DNA from: Nannobrachium achirus | Lineage: Eukaryota; Chordata; Actinopteri; Myctophiformes; Myctophidae | NCBI GenBank assembly: GCA_963921795.1 | Contig: OY997640.1 | Span: forward strand, 55,015,310 to 55,079,309 | Length of the DNA stretch: 64,000 bases | Reading direction: 5' to 3' | Shown: one piece after another, positions 1-10,640 of the stretch | Layout of the letters: each line of letters starts with the position of its first letter | Position numbering within the stretch: position 1 is the stretch's first letter | The notes under the pieces: model-generated | Told to the model about the DNA's origin: nothing | Database searches by the model: none | What the model saw: the letters and a program-made list of their open reading frames with translations, nothing else | Made by a program: the position numbers and the translations under genes

Positions 1-333
1 GATCTGATCGATCAACATGAATTGAAAATAAATACAGTGTGTAAATATATTCTTGACATCAAATAATGTATACAGATTATAATCGTGATCTTATAATTTT
101 CCCCACAACCCATTAAAGGCTAATTGAATTTTCCATCATTCCAGTAAACACTCATTTCTACACCTTACTTAACCTTTCTGATGACAAGTGTCCCCAATTG
201 TCATTTTTACCCCCTTTTCACTTGTCTCTACTGTGCATCACTTGACTACTTGTGAAGAACATGTGAAGAAAAAACAAAAAATTTAAACATTTATTATAGT
301 TACTGTGTTATAGAGCAAAAAAGATCTTCCTAC

Positions 334-416
334 TTATTCTTGTAGTCTTGAGCAGTCATTCTGGCTCTGTCCACCTGCAGGATGATGGAGTGCTGCTCCA
401 ACATCCTACTCAGGAT
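334..416 (-). CDS. Type I keratin 83-bp exon: start of coil 1B
   Basis: Acceptor ATACCAG|ATCCTG, donor AATAA|GTAGGA. Its length, 83 bp, is the hallmark of canonical type I keratin exon 2. It encodes ILSRMLEQHSIILQVDRA then RMTAQDYKNK, matching the IDNARLAADDF region of the family. Confidence 0.88.
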
Positions 417-3400
417 CTGGTATAAGGGGACAAAAATATTAATAAGCCACATGATACATGAACAGCTTAAAAATCTGTCCATCTGTCCATCTGCCTTCTG
501 TATCATTGTGATGGCTGGCACCACAGCCACACATTAAGATGAAACTCCAGACTCATACTCACAGTTGCATTCTATTATAACCTCTTGTATTGACATTTGC
601 AATAATATTATATTTGTTTATTGGCAATATGCGCTATATACTAATACTTTGCTCTTTGTGCAATTGGAGTATGTTCCTGAACATGGGGGTGTAGCCAGGA
701 TGGACCATACCAAGACACTCGATTGAGAGGGAGGGATTGGGATTAGTTTGGTTTAGTCTACGTAGTGTTATGTGCTGTCCTCCCCTGTGTGTATTTATTG
801 GTTTGGTCCACCCCTATATAAATCCCCTCATGTCCATGTATCAGGCAAGGAAGTTATTTAAGAAGGAAGGGAAACACGTGACCACATGGGCATGCGTATG
901 GAGCTCAGCATGGGTGCCAAACTGCAGCCGGAAGTTCGGCAGAATGCACAAGGCAGCCTGGGACGGCTGGGAGCAGCTCATGAATAAATACTATTTCTGA
1001 ACAATTGAGACCTTTATAACATACTCAGCTCAGGAAAATAAAAGAATGCATGTCAAACATTTTTTTGTACTGTGTGGATTTTCGATGTGTGCACTGTGTC
1101 ATTTTATAGCAGTAGGCCTATCTAAAGAGCAAAAAGTATGTTTCTAAACGAGCCAAGTATCGCGAGACTATCCACCGTTTCCTGTCTGGGAACCAAATCT
1201 CGCGATACTTCGGGGACAGAAACGATTATTATTTACAGTTATTATTATTATTTCATTATGTACTGTGCACATCGAAAAGCAAGTGATTGTAAAAATACCT
1301 TTGGTATGTCTTCTTTTATATTCCTGAACAGATTAGATGACAAAGGTCTCAGTAGTTAATAAATAGTTTTTGTTCCAGGTTTGTTCATGAGCTGATCAAG
1401 CCGGCTCCATTCACTGACGCGACCATGGTTTTCCCAACGGCCCTGAGCGCAATGGTGGGGGCGCGGGAGTGTGGGAGCTATTGCCCATCGGCCCCCACCT
1501 TTGCGCTCAGGGTCACTGGGAAAACTGCGGTCGCTTCACTGACATGTATTTTATCGTACTTCCGGTGCGAGTTCTGGCACCCATGCTGAGCTCCATACGA
1601 ATGCCCATGTGGTCACGTGTTTCCCTTCCTTCTTAAATAACTTCCTTGGTATCAGGTCTGTTAGTTGAGTTCATTTCCTGTTTTGCAGCACGTTATTTTC
1701 ATTTAGTTATGTTTTGTTGACCTCTTCAAGGGCCCTATAACTTGTTTGATTTAAGTCTTTTTTCTTTTTCTTTTTTTTTTTTTTAAAGAATAAAAAAAAC
1801 CTTGAGTTTGAAAACCTGTGTTTGCCTTTGCTTTGACTGCTTGGTCCCTCACAATCATGTATTTCAACTCAAGGAACCCCATCTGTAACCCAGTTGTTGA
1901 CTTCTGACAACTCTATCCTGATTGGAGGAAAACCTGTCACCCAAAACTTTTGGTGGAGCTACTGAAATTGCTTTTTTCTCCTCACAGGGGATAAGGCTGA
2001 AGTCCAAATATGGACCAAACACTCTGTAGCATACATGGGCAACTGGCAGCCCGGGGGCCACATGCGGCCCCCACCTTCACTTAATGCGGCCCTCAGGTTA
2101 ATACCGGAATACTGATATATTATTGATTTCAGCTGTTACAGTCCCAAACATGACCTGCTTTAATTACTTCAGTCTATATTAGTAGCTTAATGACTAGTAT
2201 AGTAGTATTAAAATGTAGTTTTTATGTACAATGTATTTGTATTTAGGTTCATGAAGTTAACATGAGTACCGTATATAACTAAATGCGTTTGAAATGACTC
2301 AAAATGTTACATTTCAGGATTAAAAAATAACAAAAAATAATTCAGGATTCCAATTCAAAAGAGGTAAAAATAGCCGATCTACTGCGATGCGTTTTGAGCT
2401 TGTAGATCTGCTATTTTTGCTTCTTTTGTATGAGATATGACAAAGTAGGATGTAGCAATATGCAATGTGGCCCTCTGCAGTGAAGGTGGAAATATAGTGG
2501 CCCTCGCCATGATCAAAGTTGCCCGCCCCTGCTCTATAGTAACTAGTACTATCAGAACATAGACCCATTTTGTTATTATTTGAATTAAATTAAATCACTT
2601 ACCCTACCTTTAAGTTGCATGACAAATGTTTCGATATCCTTTTTTTAATAACAATTCAATCAATCAATATAATCAATTCACCAAGCGATCAGTAGACAGA
2701 CAGACAGACATTAAAGGAGTAGTTCACCCCAAAATTATTATTTTTCTATTGATTAGTCACGCCATGGAGACTAGAGTTCAATAATCTTTTTAGTTTTTTG
2801 TTTGCATTCCTAAGACAAAAATCTGATAACAATAAATTTACCCCCATTCGTTCTGGATGGGGACCCGTTTCGAAACGGGTCCCCATCCGGAATCATTGAA
2901 CTCTACGGCATGAGTAATCAATAGAAAAAAAGTCATTTAGGGGGTGAACTACTCCTTTAAACGACAGCAGCAGACTATAGGCAACCTGTGCACGCAGGTC
3001 AGAGATGGTGCTGAAGAAACCAGTCAGGTCCTGGCCTTGGATGGGAGCTTTCTCCTCGTAGTACTCTTTCATCTTCTGCTCCAGTTTCCCATTGGCTGCC
3101 TCCAAATTGCGCACCTGCATGCACAAAGACAATGACAAGTTAAATCCCAAGACACATTCATTCAATGCCATCATGATGATCCCTCTAGATTTGAAAGTGG
3201 AAGGCAAGCGATTAACTGCAGACAGTGGCTGGGTTGGGTTGGATATGTTACATTTCAACAGATTAATTTTTGTTGTTGTTTCTTTTTACCCATTAAGATT
3301 ATAAATAGCCTAATGTATTTTGAACAATGCCAGTTCAATGTCATTTTTGTTTAAACTGATTCAAAAGTTTAGAATTGACTAGCCCTGAATACATGACTAT

Positions 3401-3613
3401 CATATACATGATATGATAGTCATGTATTCAGGGCTAAGAATTGACCAGACCAGATAGCCTACCCCTAGATGTCATTTAATGTCTCAATGAAATGAGTAGC
3501 CTACAAAGGTTTATGAGTAGCCTACTTCTTGGGTTTAAATCTTAGTAGACCTTGTATTTGAACTGTATAGGCCTACTGTCTTGTGCTTTTCCTATGCGAA
3601 CTGCTAAGTATTA

Positions 3614-3656
<43 letters not shown>

Positions 3657-4065
3657 GACTATATATTAGCAGGTTAAGGCCTATAGACTTTTTTACTCCA
3701 ACAGAAATAAAACAAATGTTAAAATAGCATGTTAACAATAGCTTGTTTAATGCAACAATAATTGTAGCCTTAAAAAGGGCTTTTAAATGTTAAGTCGTTC
3801 ATTATTAGCCTACCTTCTCCAGGTATGAGGCCAGGCGGTCGTTGAGATTCTGCATGTTTGATTTCTCATCACCACACAGCAGGAAGAGCTCGCTGGATGG
3901 AGCCCCGCCAAACATGTAGAAGGGTCTGACTCTGTGCCCCACCGCGTACCCGTAGACGTTGCCGGGCGCACGGCTGATGATGGCACGGTTGGCACCCCAC
4001 CCACCTGGGGCACTGCAGGAGCTCCAGCTGCGAGAGCTGTAGTTGCGAGTGAAGGAGACGGCCAT
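334..4065 (-). CDS. Type I keratin gene, 5' part (three exons, gene continues beyond the left edge)
   Basis: Type I keratins are acidic intermediate-filament proteins that pair with type II keratins in the epithelial cytoskeleton. The coding exons read here are 4065-3814, 3114-2986 and 416-334 on the minus strand. The head is about 65 residues, rich in Ser, Gly and aromatics. Coil 1A follows with the helix-initiation motif NMQNLNDRLASYLEKVR, then RNLEAANGKLEQKMKEYY, the linker L1 region, DLTGFFSTISDLRAQ and the start of coil 1B. The third exon is exactly 83 bp, the usual length of type I keratin exon 2, and encodes VDRARMTAQDYKNK (family norm: IDNARLAADDF-K). The start codon follows a TATA box by about 85 bp. 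Odd feature: an extra intron of 699 bp after LEK within coil 1A. The next expected exon (about 157 bp) is not in bases 1-333, so the gene is cut by the window. Family call is firm; the paralogue is not identified. Confidence 0.9.
846..1648. mobile_element. Non-autonomous hAT-type element in keratin intron 2
   Basis: The ends form about 80-bp inverted repeats starting CAAGGAAGTTATTTAAGAAG. Perfect 8-bp direct repeats (GTATCAGG) lie at 838-845 and 1649-1656. CA-starting ends plus an 8-bp duplication are the hAT signature. No transposase is visible. A second fold-back element (1419-1534) is nested inside. Confidence 0.8.
1419..1534. mobile_element. 116-bp fold-back MITE with 9-bp target duplication
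   Basis: Arms of about 45 bp start GCGACC on both sides and contain GGTTTTCCCA and CCCTGAGCGCAA. They are flanked by identical 9-bp repeats TTCACTGAC (1410-1418 and 1535-1543). A 9-bp duplication with long arms suggests a Mutator-like origin, by inference. It is nested in the hAT element 846-1648. Confidence 0.75.
2030..2531. mobile_element. hAT-type non-autonomous element carrying hairpin copy 1
   Basis: The ends pair as CA(N4)TGGGCAACT and CAGGGGCGGGCAACT. Near-identical 8-bp flanks are CTCTGTAG (2022-2029) and CTCTATAG (2532-2539). It contains several short blocks of GCGGCCC/GTGGCCC and the hairpin at 2366-2418. Confidence 0.7.
2366..2418. repeat. Hairpin micro-element, copy 1
   Basis: Left arm AAAAATAGCCGATCTAC, right arm GTAGATCTGCTATTTTT. 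Extended pairing (AAAAG.. / ..CTTTT) reaches roughly 2357-2428. It lies inside the hAT element 2030-2531. Confidence 0.75.
2711..2960. mobile_element. 250-bp MITE with TTAA ends (Kolobok or piggyBac type)
   Basis: Terminal repeats TTAAAGGAGTAGTTCACCCC and its exact reverse complement close the element at both ends. TTAA at each border fits a TTAA target duplication. The centre holds a perfect 34-bp palindrome (2855-2888) around GTTTCGAAAC. The right end lies 26 bp from the keratin exon 2 donor. Confidence 0.75.
2986..3114 (-). CDS. Type I keratin exon 2: rest of coil 1A and linker L1
   Basis: Acceptor CATGCAG|GTGCGC, donor GCACAG|GTTGCC, phase 0 at both ends. It encodes VRNLEAANGKLEQKMKEYY, then a linker ending in STISDLRAQ. 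This segment is part of exon 1 in ordinary type I keratins. The donor lies 26 bp from the end of a TTAA-flanked MITE. Confidence 0.88.
3380..3436. mobile_element. 57-bp perfect palindrome with 9-bp direct flanks
   Basis: Perfect 26-bp arms beginning TAGCCCTGAATACATGAC surround a 5-base loop (3406-3410). Identical 9-bp AGAATTGAC repeats flank it at 3371-3379 and 3437-3445. It is either a minimal transposon or a template-switch insertion. Confidence 0.65.
3612..3655. repeat. (CAAT)n microsatellite in keratin intron 1
   Basis: About eleven tandem copies of a 4-base CAAT unit. Confidence 0.9.
3814..4065 (-). CDS. Type I keratin exon 1: head and start of coil 1A
   Basis: The ATG at 4065 opens a head beginning MAVSFTRNYSSRSWSS and reads through to NLNDRLASYLEK. 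The exon ends in phase 0 at AAG|GTAGGC. Family exon 1 normally continues to the end of linker L1, so this exon is shorter than usual. Confidence 0.88.
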
Positions 4066-4147
4066 GGCTGTGAGAGTGTAAACACACGTGGTTTGGAGAC
4101 GATGAGAGCTGAGTGACAGACAGGTACCCGACCCGACCCAACGGACG

Positions 4148-4155
4148 TTTTATAG
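4148..4155 (-). promoter_or_regulatory. TATA box of the keratin gene
   Basis: CTATAAAA on the minus strand, 83 bp upstream of the keratin ATG. This spacing puts the transcription start near 4120 and leaves a 5' UTR of about 55 bases. Confidence 0.7.
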
Positions 4156-5059
4156 AGCGCCAGGAGGAGCGAGATTGGGCGTTCGTGCGTCACGACGCAC
4201 GAACCAAAACTATGTTTGGTATGAAAGATAATGGTTTCTACGTAGCTTTAGGCCTACTGTCGTAGCGGGGCAGGTAAATGCATTTTTGCACTAAAATACT
4301 TCACAAGTGGAAACAAACCTAAAACTTTTCACAAGTACTCCTTAGGGGTTGTTCCTATGATAAAACACGTTAGACACTGAAAAATCAAAATGGCTGCCAT
4401 GTTTCCAAGATGGCTGCCTCTGAACAGTACGCCAGCCAGTTAATGTCCGATTTTCATAATATTAGAGTTGTTTTGTAGGTTTTAAAACATCGTGAGTTCA
4501 TTTATTACTCTTTTAAAGCAGCCAGAATAACTTTTCTGACTTTTGGTTGGGGTCTTTCCTCACCTGGGACCCCCCAAACAGACCCCTGAGCTTATCTGAG
4601 TAGTCGCTTTGCTCCTGCTCCAGAGCAATGTTAAATTAGATCATAACTGAAGCATTAAAGTTGTTGTAACTGGGCTCTGAAAGCAAAAATGAGTAGTAGC
4701 AAATGCCCAGGGGTCTTCCACTGGGGTCCCGGACCCCTAGGGGGTCCTCAGAGTTACTACAGGGGGCCTGCCAAATCTTGATGGGGAAGTTCTTTTTTTT
4801 ATATATATATATTTTTACATTTGAAACTGTTTTTATTAGTATTCTCAGTATTATTTATAACATGTGTGTGTTAGACAGACAGGTTCACAGGTGTTACTGC
4901 AGGGATTGCAAGAATTAAGGTATTGCAACTTCTCACTTTGGGCGCACAGTCTAACATGTCCATTTATTGCATTGCACTAACACTGACAACACAACACACA
5001 CACACCTCTTTGTTATCGTCACCCCAAAACCCGCACCCTATCCTCTTAAAGAGCTCACG

Positions 5060-5344
5060 GTCAATTGTACCCAAAGAAATTCACTACTATACATGTCCTC
5101 CCTAATAATGTTGACAATTTCCACTATATCATTTGCAGGGAGGAGAGTGCAAGGCAGGTTATTGTTTGAGCAGCTGCACCGTCCCTTGTAACCTGCTTTG
5201 CAAACACATTTGATGAGCTTTGCCTTTGCAGCAGGGATGGCAAGAAACCTGACTGGAACATACCTCCACTCTCTGAATTCCATCTATTTTTTCAATTGAT
5301 GGAAGCTCAGGGCAATTTGTCAGGTATGACGAAGTAGGCATCAT
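5060..5344 (-). pseudogene. Inverted, frameshifted copy of the CXC-motif ORF end
   Basis: The minus strand reads SYLTNCPELPSIEKIDG in one frame and KLIKCVCKAGYKGRCSCSNN in another. Both match the plus-strand ORF tail (SYLTNFPVLPPIEENRW, then LIKCVCKAGCKGRCSCSNN). The frame switch shows it is broken. Confidence 0.6.
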
Positions 5345-5453
5345 AATACGATACCTTCATCAAGGGACATGATTTTGAGGAAGTGCAAACACATGAAGAG
5401 GCTGATACCCCGATTCCTTATCAAGTCCTTGCCTCCGGTACAAAAAAAGGAAA

Positions 5454-6143
5454 TTGATATATTCGAGTGAGTTCAAGTTGATGTTACAAATGTCAAGGGT
5501 TCCTTTGCGTTTTTCAGGTGTTGACTGGGGAAGAACATTTGTTGGAATCACCAAAAAGACATGGGTCAATGCCTACTTGATGATGATGATGATGATGACC
5601 AAGCCACTAACCGCTTCAAGGACCTTGGCAAGGTCATTGGCCATTCCTCCTGAGCTTATAAATTGTGAGCTTCCATCAACATTGCAGTCCGAACATTTTG
5701 CATGCCATGTTTACAGTTCAAAAGGTCCAACAACCCTGGGATTACTCAGATGGGAACTATTTCTGTCAAATAACTTGGAGGGTGAGATGCTACCTCCAAC
5801 TCGTGCTGCACTGCTACCACATTACCTCCGTGCCAACTCCGTCACAATGCAGGATAAATCATACCTGACAAATTTCCCTGTGCTTCCACCAATCGAAGAA
5901 AATAGATGGAATTCAGAGAGTGGAGGGTATATTCCAGGTTTCGGTTTTCTTGCTCTCCCTGCTCCAAAGGCAGTACTTGAGCTCATCAAATGTGTCTGCA
6001 AAGCAGGTTGTAAGGGACGGTGCAGCTGCTCAAATAACCTGCCTTTCACTCTGTGCTATGGTGGAGACTGTGTCAACACTATTAGGTTGGACATTGAAGA
6101 TGATGATGATGATGATGAAGGCGAATATATCCTGCATGTCTGA
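5454..6143 (+). CDS. Transposon-type CXC-motif protein, C-terminal fragment
   Basis: A 229-codon open frame. Its C-terminal half contains LPPTRAALLPHYLRAN, a Trp/Pro-rich stretch and the Cys-rich block ELIKCVCKAGCKGRCSCSNN, followed by an Asp run coded by GATGAT repeats. I recognise this Cys-rich tail from abundant fish proteins tied to mobile elements (LPPT..., IKCGCK..C.G.C.C). I cannot name the family or a reaction. The Cys cluster resembles a CXC zinc-binding fold, by inference. There is no convincing N-terminal domain, and the first Met may not be the real start. A degraded inverted copy of the same tail lies on the minus strand at 5060-5340. It is likely inactive transposon debris. Confidence 0.5.
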   Translation: MIYSSEFKLMLQMSRVPLRFSGVDWGRTFVGITKKTWVNAYLMMMMMMTKPLTASRTLARSLAIPPELINCELPSTLQSEHFACHVYSSKGPTTLGLLRWELFLSNNLEGEMLPPTRAALLPHYLRANSVTMQDKSYLTNFPVLPPIEENRWNSESGGYIPGFGFLALPAPKAVLELIKCVCKAGCKGRCSCSNNLPFTLCYGGDCVNTIRLDIEDDDDDDEGEYILHV

Positions 6144-6235
6144 AATTACTGTAGTGTAGTGAATCTCTTTGGGCGTAATTAACCATGGGCTCTATAAGAG
6201 GATAAGGTGAGGGTTTTGGGGTGACAATAACAAAG

Positions 6236-6237
<2 letters not shown>

Positions 6238-6331
<94 letters not shown>
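6238..6331. repeat. (GT)n microsatellite
   Basis: About 47 uninterrupted GT units in the right arm of the fold-back element. Confidence 0.95.
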
Positions 6332-6332
<1 letters not shown>

Positions 6333-7099
6333 GTCAGTGTGAGTGCAGTGCAATAAATGGAAATGTTGTTCTGCGCCCAAAGTGAAAAGTTGCAATACCT
6401 TCATTATTACAATCTCTGCTGTAACAGCTGTCAACCATAACTGTTTTAACACAAAAAACATTATAAATAATACTGAGAATACTAATAAACCATCAAAGTA
6501 CAATACATAAAACCAGGATACATAAAAACATTCAAAGTTTCAAATGTAAAACAAAAAAAAAGATCTCATCAAGATTTGGCAGGCCCCCTGTAATAGCTCT
6601 GAGGACCCCCCCAGGGGTCCCGGACCCCCCGTGGAAGACCTCTGTTATTTGCTACTAGTCATTTTTTATTTCAGAGCATATTTCAGATCTAATTTAACAT
6701 TGTTCTGGAGCAGGAGCAGAGCGATTACTGAAATAGGCTCAGGGGTCTGTCTGGGGGGTCCCAGGTGAGGAAAGACCCCAACCAAAAGTCAGAAAGGTTA
6801 TTCTGGCTGCTTTAAAAGTGTAATAAATGAACTCAGGATGTTTTAAAACCTACAAAACAACTCTAATATTATGAAAATTCAATATTAACTGGCTGGCGTA
6901 CTGTAAAACATATCCGAAAAGGCAGCCATCTTTAAAACTGGCGGACATTTTGAAAATTAAGTGTCTAATGTGATTTTTCTAAAGAATGACCCAAGAGGTA
7001 CACTCTGTAAAATTTTGGTGCTTCTTTCCAGAACTGAAGTATTGTTCTCCTTAACAGCCCCACTATCGGCGAGACGGCAACTAAAAAGACTTCAGAACC

Positions 7100-7653
7100 A
7101 TCTTGAGTCTTGACAGGTATTTCAGTGCCTAGTTAAGCATATAATAACATAGCCTACTGTAATTAATTTAAGCCTACTTAATAATAGCTACTGTACATCA
7201 CCAGATCAAGTATTCCTTCAAAGGGACACTATATAGCCTTGCTATTCCTTCTCCCACATAATGTGGGAACAGTTAACAACATGCACCCAGTCATTTCTAA
7301 ATTTCATGAGGATAAGGATTTCAATGTTTTACATAGCCAATTTATCAATATTAAGTTTTACACCATCATCATGTCCTACAATTCATATGATGTTGTGTAT
7401 TCTCATTTTCAGTTTCTTTTTGTTTAGGCTATTGTTGCTTTTAGCCTATGTATTAATCACTGTAATTATCATGTTGAGTGTGTAATCTTTCTTCTGGTTT
7501 AATTTATTTACATTTTAAGCATTTACCTTTATGGCTGTTATCGAAAGTAGACTTGAATGCTTTAGCACTTGGGGCAAGCATCATACATGAACAATATTTA
7601 AGTGGTACAAAAGAGGGAAAGTGCTGACACTGTCATTTAGCATTGTTGTGATT
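7100..7653. other. Intergenic DNA without a recognised gene
   Basis: AT-rich sequence right of the fold-back element. No open frame here has coding character and I recognise no repeat family. Confidence 0.6.
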
Positions 7654-7787
7654 GTTCTTTGCAAAAACAAAATCTCTCTCATCGTCTTATTTTGCAAATA
7701 ACAATAACAACACTAGAGCAGTTCTTTGCAAAAACAAAATCTCTCTCATCGTCTTATTTTGCAAATAACAATAACAACACTAGAGCA
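7654..7787. repeat. Exact 67-bp tandem duplication
   Basis: The units 7654-7720 and 7721-7787 appear identical and begin GTTCTTTGCAAAAAC. Lack of divergence implies a recent event or an assembly duplication. Confidence 0.85.
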
Positions 7788-7998
7788 CATGCAAATGACT
7801 ATTGGATGAGTGTTGGAATATCATGATTATGAATGTATCATTCATATATGTATGTATATGCAGGGCAGGCTATCATTCACATACTGTAACTAGCCTCTGC
7901 ATCTCCTCCCCTTTCTTCCTATTTATTTCTGTGGCCATTAGCCTCCCTAAAAGCAAACAGTGCACAAACCAAATTGTGCCTCTTTTCAACAAATAATG

Positions 7999-8104
<106 letters not shown>

Positions 8105-8269
8105 ACACACACTTGCCTGCTCTGGTCCCTCAAACATGCACACACAGTCCGTCTCACACACACACATAACATCACATCATAACATCACACACACATCTGG
8201 ATACATCATTGACAGATGTCTGACACAGATTACATAAAGTATGTAGCCGTTTTACCTGTAATCTGTTCC

Positions 8270-8940
8270 ACTGTTTGTTTGTTTGTTACCTTTATTTAAA
8301 CTCGGGATACAATTGAGGGCAAGCCCTCATTCACAATGTAGCCGAGGTACAACAATGTCAACAATAATATATACATTTACATACATCAATATTGAAATAC
8401 GATCAGAAGACAGGATATTTGGAACTGAAGAAAGTTCAAGGAACTGAAACTAGGAACAATTAATTAAAACATTTACATTCTAAAACAAAAGTGTTATAAA
8501 CCATAGTTCTGAATTGGCCCTAGGCCGGCAGAGATCCTATTTTTAAGGATTTCTGGAGCTCGTTCCACGCAAGTGGAGCATTTAGAGAAAATGCTGCTTT
8601 GCCAAGCTCTGTATGAGCAAATGGAACCTTGAGCGTCAAGAATTCGCTTGAGCGAGTCTGGTAGGGACTAGAGTCCTGATTCAGCATAGAACAAATATAC
8701 GGGGGGAGCAGTCCTGAGAGAGCTTTAAAAATGAAAAGATACCAATGCTTATCACGCCTCTCGGATAAAGAGGATAAACCTGTGTTCCCATAAAGTGTAC
8801 AATGATGGGTTCCATAGCTGTCACCAGTGACCCATCTTAAAGCAGAATGGTACACAGTGTCGAGGCGCTTCAGAATGGAAGGAGAAGCAGTCCTATAAAT
8901 AATATCCCCGTAATCCAAAACAGAGAGAAAAAACTGTTTG
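8270..8940 (-). mobile_element. LINE 3' end: reverse-transcriptase ORF tail and 3' UTR
   Basis: The minus strand 8918-8520 encodes the typical C-terminus of fish non-LTR ORF2 proteins: MDYGDIIYRTAS, a RWVTGD-type motif, GLLPPYI, and LGKAAFSLNAPLAWNELQ. It is followed by a 3' UTR with AATAAAGG and an ACAA/TTTG tail near 8272-8290. It is 5'-truncated, so dead on arrival. Confidence 0.8.
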
Positions 8941-9488
8941 TGTGTCTGTCAGTTAGTGTATGCTACACACAACAGAGACATACTGCACATGTTCTAAAGC
9001 CTTATACCGTATTTAAACGTCATGACCTTGCATAAGCTATTTTCAAAGTGAAGGTCAACTCCCATATTACTTAGCAGCCAAGTTCAGCCAAACACACATA
9101 ATGCAAAACAAAAGAAGTATTGATCTCAACCAAGCTGCCTGTGAACATTTTTAAGCTAGGATTTCTATGGGATGTGTGTGCAACTGTGCATGGCATTAAG
9201 CTATAGGATTTCTTTGGGATGTAAGTGTGACATTAAGAGGCTACTGATTGTCACGTCTCACTGTTGCGTTCTCATCGTTTATACTGTGTTTTTGCCTTTC
9301 AGTCACTTTGTTTTCTTTGGAGAAGCAGAAGCTTAAGTAATGTTTTCTCTGGAACAGACGTCAACAAAAGGACTAACGTGCACACTAATGTTGTTTGGAA
9401 ATGTGAGTGTGGTGTGGTTGTGCGTGAGAGAGCAGTTGTGATAATGACCCCATGACATTCCTCCAATTGTTATAATCTTCCTAAGAAA

Positions 9489-9493
<5 letters not shown>

Positions 9494-9534
<41 letters not shown>

Positions 9535-9600
9535 GTCCGTCCGTCCGTCCGTCCGTCCGTCCGTCCGTCCGTCCGTCCGTCTGTCTGTCCGTCCGTCTGT
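9494..9600. repeat. (GT)n followed by (CCGT)n
   Basis: A GT run to about 9530, then roughly fifteen CCGT tetramers with T-substituted units at the end. Confidence 0.95.
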
Positions 9601-9747
9601 CTGTTTGTACACCAACAGACTATTGTATAATCCCCACATATTCACATTAAACTAAGTACAGATTAACATGGAACTGTGAATATGTTGTACCATAGTCTAC
9701 CCACACCCTCTGTCCAACACCACACTTCCTCATATGTGCATGTCATA

Positions 9748-9864
<117 letters not shown>

Positions 9865-10084
9865 CTTTCTTAGGGAGATCATATAATTGGAGGAATGTCT
9901 TGGATCATTATCACAGCTGCTTTCTCACGCACAACCACACAGTGCCAGGAGCACTCACATTTCCAAACAATAACTGAGTTAGTGTTTGAACTTTTAAAAT
10001 ATCAACTAGAAACTAGTAAGATGCCTCAGGGCGACATGCAACTTCGCCCTAAACGGTGAGGTCGCGCCAATTCTTGGCCATCTG

Positions 10085-10640
10085 GCCAGTGATTTATATC
10101 GGACCAGTTACCCATAGAGACCCCTGGTACCCATATATGGAGATCCATGTACTGTATATAGTATCCCTTTTATGCCCATACATGGAGATCCCTGTCTGAA
10201 CCAGCCACACAGATATGGGCTGTCTTCCTCCATATAGGGGCATTCCCATATGAAGTCCTGTTAGATATGGGCTTAATATTGATGACATCAGGGATCTCCA
10301 TATATGGGCATAAAAGGGATTATGTTAGAGTGGTTCCTATGACATCACAACATACAATATATTTTATGCCCATACATGGAGATCCCTATCTGAACCAGCC
10401 ACACAGATATGGGCCATGTTTTGGCCATCTGGCCAGTGATATATATGATGACATCAGGGATCTTCATATATGGGCATAAACAGGATTCTGGGGAATACCC
10501 ATATATGGACTTTTACATGGGTGATGTCACCTGTGATGTATCAGGGGAACTACAGTGTCAGGCGTGACCTTCAGAGATACACGGATATGTGGACAAGATT
10601 TGCCGGTTTTCATAGTACATTTAATCATTAAAGTACAATT
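10085..10640. mobile_element. CArG-box repeat family, locus 1
   Basis: Repeats of GGATCTCCATATATGGGCAT type with CCATATATGG at 10131-10140, 10298-10307 and 10499-10508. It also carries GATGTCACCTGTGATG and the block GTGTCAGGCGTGACCTTC shared with 43.6 kb. GATGACATCAGGGATCT recurs at this locus. Ends are not defined. Confidence 0.6.

Larger units (their letters stand above)
4260..7070. mobile_element. Large fold-back element with duplicated CXC-domain ORF end
   Basis: The left arm (about 4260-5340) and right arm (about 5850-7070) are diverged inverted copies of each other. Matching landmarks include the AAGATGGCTGCC region, GGTCTTTCCTCACCTGGGAC, CTGCTCCAGAGCAATGTTAA and the CXC coding block. 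The spacer 5345-5850 holds the single-copy part of an ORF. The right arm has a GT tract of about 94 bp where the left has only a short CA tract. Outer limits are approximate because divergence hides the termini. Confidence 0.6.
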
